In this document: positions 57,133-64,000 of the stretch, one piece after another
How the letters are laid out: the number at the start of each line of letters is the position of its first letter
Numbering within the stretch: position 1 is the first letter of the stretch
Assembly: GCA_030710605.1 (NCBI GenBank)
Contig: CP092884.1
Span: 17,403,483 to 17,467,482, forward strand
Source: Cordylochernes scorpioides
Lineage: Eukaryota; Arthropoda; Arachnida; Pseudoscorpiones; Chernetidae
Direction: 5' to 3'
Length of the DNA: 64,000 nucleotides
The notes under the pieces: generated by a model
What the model saw: the letters and a program-made list of their open reading frames with translations, nothing else
Told to the model about the DNA's origin: nothing
The model's database searches: none
Position numbers and translations under genes: made by a program

Positions 57133-57881
57133 CAGGTGAAATCTGTGAATAGTATCCAAGAAAACTATGGACAAAAGCTTTTGGGACAGCAGAATTAACA
57201 CACATATATTTGCATTGAGCAATCCTCTTATGCAAACAATAAGGACAAGGCCAGTTAGACATATTTAATTATAAGACGATAACGTCCCATCTTTATATAA
57301 GAAATGAACAGCAGAAGTTTGTTTTGTGTTAAAAAAAAAACATTCGTGCTTTGAAATGCTTTCTGTTTCTTATATATACAGTCGAACCTCTTAAATTCAA
57401 CACCCCAAGGGATCAGAGCTTTCGGTTGAATTAAAGGAAGTGTTGAATTAAGGTTAGATATGATTAGCTAATCATATATATCTAACTCACTGAAATAATA
57501 TTTTTTTAAAATTGCTTTGTAATATAAATTAATGATATTAATTTAAACTATTGTATGTACTTTTTTGTATTTATTTTTTTATTTTCATGATCAACTTATA
57601 GTATCAGGGACAAAATGGCAATAATTACATATTTTTGAAACATAAATAATTACAAATAATATTTTATTCTAATTGAAGAATATAGCAGTTGAAAGGAAAT
57701 AAATAGGGAAAATAAAAAGAAAATTTAAAAATATAATTTAAAAATAATCATGAGAATCTCTTTTTAAAAATTCCTTTATAGATGTCTGTTTTTGCACTGA
57801 AATCCTATTCAGAATGTATTCCAGGTGATCTATTTAAAAAAAAAAACATGCATGTCTTTCTTCCTCTGGAATGTGTTTTAA

Positions 57882-59178
57882 CCCTTAGTTACTGGCGCCT
57901 ATTTTCCTTACACAATTACTGGCGTTCGGCCTCTCAGGCCGTCTTTTAAAATCAATAATAAACCATGTTATTTATAAAATAAAAAGAAATTAAACGTATA
58001 CACATAATTTCCAAAGAATAGATATTTTGTTTTTTTCGAATAAACAGAGCTCTAAACAAAATTAAATTAAAATGTACAAGAAACTCTTTCTATCTAAAAT
58101 ATTCTATATATATTCTAAAAAATTCTATCTAAAATATTTTATTCAAGATTAGATGCACAATTCAAGCATATTTCAATAGAATGATCTTTGCAGATTGGTT
58201 CTTTGCATTTTTTGAATTGCATTTGAGTTCGACGATCTTTTTTACATGGGTAGCATCTTTTGCGTTTTTTGGACCAAGGACTGCCGCTTGTGGATTCCTA
58301 GATAACACACATTATTGATATTTCGTTTGAATATCAAATAAATATTTGCCTACCTCAAGTGATGAAGTTCCAGCATGCTTCTGAATTAATACTTGCAGAT
58401 CTCTTGACAAATTTTTGGCTTGATTTCTCATATTCAAGGCATCTCTCATTAGTTGTAGAGCAAGCTGCTTTATAAAATCTTTTCGAGCCATTCCACCGTC
58501 TTGCTTGACAGCCTTATAAATTACTGCTGAATTTATTGCAACCACATCCAAAAAGTTGAAAAATAAACACAGGGGCCATCTTTTGGTTCTTCTTCCAACT
58601 GAATACATGTCTGATCAACTACATCTACACCACCTTTGGTCATATTATAAAATGTGATTATCTCGGGCTTTTATTGTTCAGCAGTTTCTTGATCAATTGT
58701 TGTGGTCGAATGCATTGTGGAGAGTAATATAACAGATTTTCCAATTTTATAGGGACATAGGATACCAAATTTTTGTTTCTTGAAAAACCAAAAGTGGAAC
58801 CGAACTTCTATTATATTATACAAAATTACAATCACAAAACACAATTTAGAATGCATATAATTGAAGCAAGAGTAATAAAAAAACGAATGCTCAACTTATT
58901 TGTTGCGTTTGAACGTCTATAAAACCAAAAGTGAAACGGCCAATAATAGGGGCGCTAAAATTCCCAGTGACGTAATTACTGGCGCTCGGCTTTAAAGGCC
59001 GTTTGATTTAATAACTCGGGATATACAAAATAGATTTCTCTTAAAATTAAAAGTTCTTCAAATAAATACATTTTATTAAGCTACCTAAAATTTTGATGAA
59101 AAATATTGCATTTTGAAAATTTCACAAACATTTTAAATTTTCACACGGCCATTCAAGCCGAACGCCAGTAATTACGGG
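57882..59178 (-). mobile_element. piggyBac-like element (1297 bp, internally deleted)
   Basis: Flanked by TTAA (57878-57881 and 59179-59182), the piggyBac target site. Inverted ends are CCCTTAGTTACTGGCG and the complement of CGCCAGTAATTACGGG. A motif TTACTGGCG-T/C-TCGGCC...GGCCGT occurs just inside both ends and again near 58975, a likely transposase-binding repeat. It carries the 3' half of a transposase on the minus strand. The first half of the gene is deleted. Confidence 0.9.
58139..58860 (-). pseudogene. piggyBac transposase C-terminal part
   Basis: From right to left: FKKQKFGILCPYKIGKSVIL and LLSTMHSTTTIDQETAEQ, a stop, then KPEIITFYNMTKGGVDVVDQ. In the next frame: RRTKRWPLCLFFNFLDVVAI and NSAVIYKA. 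Finally, after a further frame change, a Cys-rich end (KRCYPCKKDRRTQMQFKKC...PICKDHSIEICLNC) before TAA at 58139. Cys-rich C-terminal domains of this form bind piggyBac ends. V-D-V-V-D-Q carries the last catalytic Asp region. The N-terminal dimerisation domain and the first catalytic Asps are missing. Confidence 0.88.
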
Positions 59179-59777
59179 TTAAATAACAAAGTGTTTTTAT
59201 TGTATTAAAGGCATCTACTGTTGCTGCAGGTGTTATTAATTTTGTGTTTAAATCTTTTATAATAACACAGAAATGGAATATTGAAATAAAATGTTATCAT
59301 AATCATTGTGGCTACATATTTTATGAAGATTTATTTATTTAAAAGGAAATTATTTTCAAATTTTTAAATAACTAAAATATTTCAATGCTGAAAATTAAAA
59401 AGAAAATAATATTAATTAGCACACAAAGCCTAAATTCCCGTGTAAAAAAAACAAACAAAACAATAACACTCGCGACGTTGCGCAACGGCACTGCAAAGTG
59501 AAACTGAAACCAAAAGTGCACGGCGCGATTCTATCGGTGCCCGCAGATGCCGATCGTCGCCGCCGTAATATCATTTTAGCGGTAAAGTTGTATGTAAAAA
59601 AACATTCAACTGTCGAAATTCGAATTTTAAAATGGTCAAACTATCGGAACTGTCGTATTATCGATACTGTCAAATTACGGTTTGTTATTTGATAGGCCAG
59701 AGGTCGGGACATCAGAATATGGTCGAATTAAGGTAGAGTGTCGAATTTGCGTGTGTCGAATTAACGAGGTTATACTG

Positions 59778-59980
59778 TAGTTAAAACCAGAAGTGCGTTC
59801 TCACGCACGTTTTTCATTGTTGCATTATAGAGATGCCTTTTTCTCAATTTATCCACCTTATCCCAGTACAATTTCACATTTGTACTATTTTTTCACATTA
59901 ACCTAATTTAGCCTATCTGAGACTAACCAAATTAAACAATGAAACTAGCCTAATTTACAACCTATCTGAAACTTACCTTA
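59778..59980. other. Flanking degenerate repeat
   Basis: 59820-59895 is a reverse-complement copy of the block at 48495-48570 (AGTACAAATGT, ACTGGGATAAGGTG). It is followed by a loose repeat of CTATCTGAAACTTACCTTAT that continues on the far side of Helitron 1 (62349-62411). Confidence 0.6.
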
Positions 59981-59988
59981 TCTATATA

Positions 59989-61559
59989 CAGTAAAACCCC
60001 GCTAATACGAACCCTGGATATAGCGAACCTTCCCTTATAACGAACCCACGGCGATTCCTGATTCCATTCCATTGAAAATACCATCGTTATAATGAACTTT
60101 GCGATTTTTAAAATAACGAACTACCCCTATAACGAACCTATTTTCGGTCCCAAAATGATAAAAACTATTAAAAATACTATGCTTATAACGAACTTAAAAT
60201 TGAGAATTAAAAAAAAAAATTAAAACAACAAAATTTTGAGCATGTTTCAGCTCACAGATCACGATTTCAAAACAAAAAATTAGCGGCATTGTTTGTTTTC
60301 ATTTCCATTCTATTTTTGCTGTATGTTGTATGCAGATTCCTCACATATCGATACTATATATAGCGTTATTTTCTCTCAATGTGTTGTACCCGTCGAAGGG
60401 CGTGAAGCCCGAAAGCTTGTAGCCCATGCATTTTAATAAAAAATTTTTCTCTTCGTTTTATAACTATTTACAATTCTATAAGAGAAATTTTCATGATTCA
60501 TGTTAGAATATCTTTGCATTCGACAATTTTGAAATAGAAGAAAAATACAAATGGCTTCCAAAATAAAGAAAAGAAACAAAGAATGGCGTTCTAAAAAAAA
60601 AAAACAGTGACAGCATGCCCTTTTAGAAGCGTTCTATATCAAGTTTAACCTAGGCTAAATAATAATTCCAAATAATTTTAAAGCCAGAAATGGTTCGAAT
60701 AACAGGTAAAAAACCAAAATTTAATATACACTTCAGAAGAATATGTGGAAACTGGAATTGAAAGAAGAAAAAAAAAAACAGTTCCCCCAAGTTTCCCGTT
60801 TCTCATGAGCCACAAACAAATCGACTTATAAATTCTCAAAAACTACCAGTACAGTTCTATTTTTAGAATGGAATTCTTGTTAGGTATATGTCTCATTCAG
60901 GGTTCACGGATATTCCCCCAGGCCGGCCGTTTTACCACCGATTTTGTTTGTAAATTGGCGTTTTTTTATTCGCAATTTTACCGATCGCGCTATCGTATCA
61001 ACATGTTTCGCGTCCGATTTTTCTGAATTGAATACATTTGATTCATCCTCAATTGATTCAGAATACAAGGAGCTTTATTTCTTTGATGGAAATAACGATA
61101 TTTTAAGACAATTCTGATTTTCAAATTTTACTTTTCACTTTTAAACAACAAGGTATTAGAGACATTTTTTCAAATAAATTTAGTATTATATTATTTGAGA
61201 AATATGTTCTAAAATACTCTTATATATTTTAAATATATAATTAATGATGTTTTGCCTAGGGGATTTGGCTTAATTTTTAAATAATACATAGGTTTATATA
61301 TAAACATGTATGCTAATGATAAGAAGAACCTATTATCAAATGACTTCTTTTGATATTCAGCATTACTGTAAAGAAATAGGTCAATTTTGGGAATTAAAAC
61401 AAAGTGACCATTATTAAGTGGCTGCCTTTTCCTGTTTGTATGGCTGTCTTTTAATTATACAGTCTAAAAATTTAGAAAAGTTAAAAAAATGGCCAAACCG
61501 TGGCTATAGTGAACCAAAAGCTCTGTCCCATTGGGGTTCACTATAGAGGGGTTTTACTG
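59989..61559. mobile_element. pogo-type element 4 (1571 bp, no ORF)
   Basis: The ends CAGTAAAACCCCGCTAATAC and the complement of ACTATAGAGGGGTTTTACTG are flanked by TA (59987-59988 and 61560-61561). Repeated ATAACGAAC motifs occur inside the left end. It has no frame of note. A retroelement-type stem-loop lies at 60391-60440. Confidence 0.9.
60391..60440 (+). other. Retroelement 3'-end-like stem-loop
   Basis: GAAGGGC-GTGAA-GCCC-GAAAGCTTG followed by AATAAA 20 bases on. It is the same layout as GAAGGGC...GCCCGAAAGCTCG then AATAAA in the 9953-10386 palindrome. I suspect 3' ends of Penelope-type elements. The assignment is tentative. Confidence 0.35.
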
Positions 61560-61995
61560 TATATATAAAAATGAATGTGTGTGTGTGTGTGTACTCTATA
61601 GATTCAAAAACCGTACATCCAATCGCCGTGAAATTTTGGGATATTATTAGGCATATCCCCGGAAAGGTTTTCGAAAAATAATTTCTTGAATATCTTTAAT
61701 ATCCTTAGAGTTATTTGCAGATTTGTAGCTTTAACTCGCAAGCAGCGCCACCTTGTGACGGAGATAGGCTTAGGTCTGCCCCCCCCCCTGTCGAGAAAAT
61801 GTAATCGTCCGGTTGGACAGTCCAAGTTCCCACCGACCAATCAGAGGGATCAAGAGGTCCTGGCGCGTGGGGGCAGAGTTGGTGACACAGCTGTGCCAAG
61901 TAGACAAGAAAAAAGCCTCGCGGGTGACCTCCGGGAACTACGTCCATCTTCCATAAACGACCATGATTTTATTCAACTTATCGAGTATTTTTCAA

Positions 61996-62205
61996 GGGAC
62001 CGGGAAAAAATGTTCACTAGATAAAACGTTGATTTTGTAATGTAGAAAATTAGGAAAGACAAAATTCAGGATGACACGGCACACAGGGACCGGGAAAAAA
62101 TGTTCACTAGATAAAACGATTATTTTGTAATGTAGAAAATTAGGAAATACAAAATTCAGGATGACACGGCACACAGGGACCGGGAAAAAATGATCACTTT
62201 ATCGA
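61996..62205. repeat. Two and a third copies of a 90-bp unit in Helitron 1
   Basis: GGGACCGGGAAAAAATG recurs at 61996, 62086 and 62176, with the intervening GTTCACTAGATAAAACG and CAGGATGACACGGCACACAG blocks nearly identical. Related sequence occurs in Helitron 2 (63121-63180). Confidence 0.93.
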
Positions 62206-62411
62206 GAGATTCAAATTTACGAGTTTCAAATTATCAAAATATATCTATTATTTTTTTAATATGTTTATAGAGAATTGTTTTAACAAATGTTCGTTATACA
62301 AACCTTTACTCGGGTAAAACCCGGGCGAAGCCGGGTACATCCGCTAGTTTAATGATAAAACTAACCTATTTTAACCTATCTGGAACTCTTAACTTATTTT
62401 ACCTGTTTGAA

Positions 62412-62511
62412 NNNNNNNNNNNNNNNNNNNNNNNNNNNNNNNNNNNNNNNNNNNNNNNNNNNNNNNNNNNNNNNNNNNNNNNNNNNNNNNNNNNNNNNNN
62501 NNNNNNNNNNN
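62412..62511. other. Assembly gap (100 N)
   Basis: Exactly 100 N, the usual placeholder for a gap of unknown size. Joining across it is by scaffolding only. Confidence 0.99.
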
Positions 62512-62723
62512 TATAACCTCAGACCGCCTTTTTTTTTTTCAAAATATATATAAAGAATTTTTTACGAAATTTATTAATCACATCATATTCAATATTTTAA
62601 AAATAAATATTAAACTTGTGTATAAATATATGGCTTGATAATATGCCACTAAAAATATTGTAATCTAATCTATACCGAGTTTTTTATGGAAAGAAATTTA
62701 AATATATAAATATTTATTTATTA
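62512..62723. other. AT-rich flank, no gene
   Basis: Short AT-rich segment between the gap and Helitron 2. It may be the continuation of the LTR that Helitron 2 interrupts, but I cannot align it convincingly. Confidence 0.4.
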
Positions 62724-63425
62724 CTAGCAGACGTACCCGGCTTTGCCCGGGTTTTACCCGAGTAAAAGTTTGTCTAAGGAATCTCTCGATAAAGTGAACA
62801 TTTTTTTCCCGGTCCCTTGAAAAATACTCGATAAGTTGAATAAAATCAATATTAATTGGTTCCCTCGGTAATTGGAAGTTAAAGGAATAGTATCTTGCCT
62901 TGGAATTGTATCATTATTCTTGTATGGATGTACCCGGCTTCGCCCGGGTTTTACCCGAGTAAAGGTTTGTTTAACGAATCTCTCGATAAAGTGAACATTT
63001 TTTCCCGGTCCCTTGAAAAAATACTCGATAATTTGAATAAAATCAATATTAATTGGTTCCCTCGGTAATTGGAAGTTAAAGGAATAGTATCTTGCCTTTG
63101 AATTGTATCATTATTCTTGTCTCAAATAAATTGCCGTGTCATCCTGAATTTTGTCTTTCCTAATTTTCTACATTACAAAATCATTGTATCATCATGATAA
63201 TATTTAGAGCAGATTGTTGAATTATAACAGATAAATTAGAATATTTATCTTGATTATTTCTAGGCGAAAAGTTATTTCAAAAATTTTATTTGCTAGAAAC
63301 CTTCCCAGTACTATACTAAATAACTTCCCAAAGTTTCATGGCGATCCAATGAGTGGTTTGGTCAGGCATAAAGGACAAACAAACAAACAGACACACACAC
63401 ATACATTCATTTTTATATATGTAGA
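62724..63425 (-). mobile_element. Helitron 2 (702 bp, non-autonomous)
   Basis: Read on minus: starts TCTACATATATAAAAATGAA (63425) after A, ends with a CCCGGGCAAAGCCGGG hairpin, TACGTCTG and CTAG (62724), then T. Ends match Helitron 1. The last 200 bp are duplicated internally: GTACCCGGC...GCCCGGGTTTTACCCG at 62735 and again at 62933, each followed by AACTTCCAATTACC-type sequence in complement. So it has two potential 3' hairpins. Confidence 0.85.
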
Positions 63426-63593
63426 TAAACTTATTTACATAATGTACAAATGGTTTGAGCCGGCCAACAGGAAACAACAACAATGAGTTTATATAGTTGA
63501 AGTGTGACCTCTGGCGGTCGATTTAGCGGAGTATTTGTATCTTTGAAATATAATTTTAAATAAAATAATATTTTTATATAACATTTCCCCCTG
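63426..63593 (-). repeat. LTR fragment related to the 12274 solo LTR
   Basis: The minus strand from 63593 reads TGTTATATAAAAATATTATT, CTAAATCGACCGCCAGAG, ACTATATAAACTCATTG (TATA box) and TTGGCCGGCTCAAACC. It is then interrupted by Helitron 2 at 63425. The minus strand before 63593 is the purine run CACAGGGGGAAA, a polypurine tract. So an LTR element continues to the right, beyond the window. Confidence 0.75.
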
Positions 63594-64000
63594 TGAAGAA
63601 AATAATATGGGTACAGAGAAAAGTGATAAAAAAAAATATAGCTAAAAAAAAAGATAAAATGATTGATGGAAAGAAAATAATATGAGAGAGGTGATATTCA
63701 CTTATCATATTGGTTTTAAATATGGTAACCGATAGACAGGAAAGTACAAAGTATAACACTCATTATAATAGGAATGAGGAAGGAAAATAAAATGCATTAT
63801 TACAAAAGTGAGAAATAAAAGGGTGATATCCATTATCATATTGGTTTTTAGATGGTAACCAATATAGACAGGAAATGGCAAAGTGATACATAGTGCGAAT
63901 GATGATAAAATGTTTGTCAAAGAGTGAAAATGTGGTAAAGAGTGAAAAGAAATTGGTGTTCCATCATCATATTGGCTTATTGTGAACCAATAGATAGGGA
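63594..64000. repeat. Internal region of an LTR element with a degenerate 131-bp tandem repeat
   Basis: ATCATATTGGTTTTAAATAT, ATCATATTGGTTTTTAGATG and ATCATATTGGCTTATTGTGA start near 63706, 63837 and 63968, spaced 131 bp, each followed by GGTAACC/GAACC and AATAGACAGG-like sequence. Units are diverged. No coding frame is recognised. The array runs off the window. Confidence 0.7.

Larger units (their letters stand above)
57379..59777. mobile_element. pogo-type element 3 (non-autonomous) with nested piggyBac
   Basis: The ends CAGTCGAACCTCTTAAATTC and the complement of GAATTAACGAGGTTATACTG (TIR with a few differences) have TA on both sides (57377-57378, 59778-59779). Without the piggyBac insertion it is about 1.1 kb. 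No transposase frame remains. A GC-richer 64-codon frame at 59498 looks like chance. Ends differ in sequence from pogo 1, 2 and 4. Confidence 0.85.
59981..62347 (+). mobile_element. Helitron 1 (non-autonomous) with nested pogo 4
   Basis: 5' end TCTATATA (59981) preceded by A, split by pogo 4 after 8 bases and continued at 61560 with TATATAAAAATGAATGTGTG. The 3' end has a hairpin, CCCGGGCGAAGCCGGG (about 62320-62335), followed by TACATCCG and CTAG (62344-62347) and then T. Insertion between A and T with TC...CTAG ends is the Helitron rule. Helitron 2 shares both ends. No Rep/helicase is present. It is about 0.8 kb without pogo 4. Confidence 0.85.

Noticed and set aside
61686-62024. 112-codon plus-strand frame in Helitron 1, considered as Rep/helicase
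   Set aside because: No HUH or helicase motif. It crosses the 90-bp tandem repeats.

Overview
This is a stretch of AT-rich nuclear DNA from an animal. The transposon mixture (Gypsy, BEL/Pao, Tc1, mariner, four pogo/Tigger families, piggyBac, two Helitrons, a hammerhead-bearing Penelope-type repeat) points to an arthropod, perhaps a chelicerate such as a spider. That placement is inference from TE content, not from a marker gene. I found no host protein-coding gene, tRNA, rRNA or CRISPR. A 100-base N gap (62412-62511) shows this is a draft assembly.

Layout. 1-7597: a satellite array with 12 full monomers (about 640 or 530 bp) arranged in a 2.45-kb higher-order repeat, cut off by a GC-rich degenerate Gypsy fragment (7597-9239, minus). 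9953-10386: a long palindrome. 11395-11790: a fragment of the long-LTR family described below. 12274-12651: a solo LTR. 12774-17600: a decayed BEL/Pao element (minus). 17621-35052: interpreted here as one giant (17.4 kb) Gypsy element on the minus strand. Its LTRs are 2.64 and 2.71 kb, with a tRNA-Lys-like primer site, a polypurine tract, gag, pol, and a nested Tc1 element at 21203-22619. 35053-38264: no gene recognised. 38265-43027: a decayed Gypsy relic (plus), split by a palindrome carrying a mariner element at its centre (39298-40618). 43154-48339: an intact young Gypsy element (minus) with identical-length 340-bp LTRs, open gag and pol, and a canonical UUUAAAC frameshift site at the gag stop. 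48340-48953: a Penelope-type repeat with a type I hammerhead ribozyme. 48954-55476: pogo element 1, holding a third long LTR (50530-55451), which in turn holds pogo element 2 (53414-55019). 57379-59777: pogo 3 with a nested piggyBac. 59981-62347: Helitron 1 with pogo 4 inserted 8 bp from its 5' end. 62724-63425: Helitron 2, inside an LTR related to the one at 12274. 63680-64000: a 131-bp degenerate tandem repeat.

How the parts relate. The window is a stack of insertions, and the nesting gives a relative age order. The BEL relic predates the giant Gypsy, which predates the Tc1. The Penelope-type repeat predates pogo 1, then the long LTR, then pogo 2. The intact Gypsy at 43154-48339 looks youngest. 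Only that element looks capable of autonomous movement. Pogo 1 and pogo 2 independently encode proteins that keep the DNA-binding region and C-terminal tail but lack the catalytic DDE domain.
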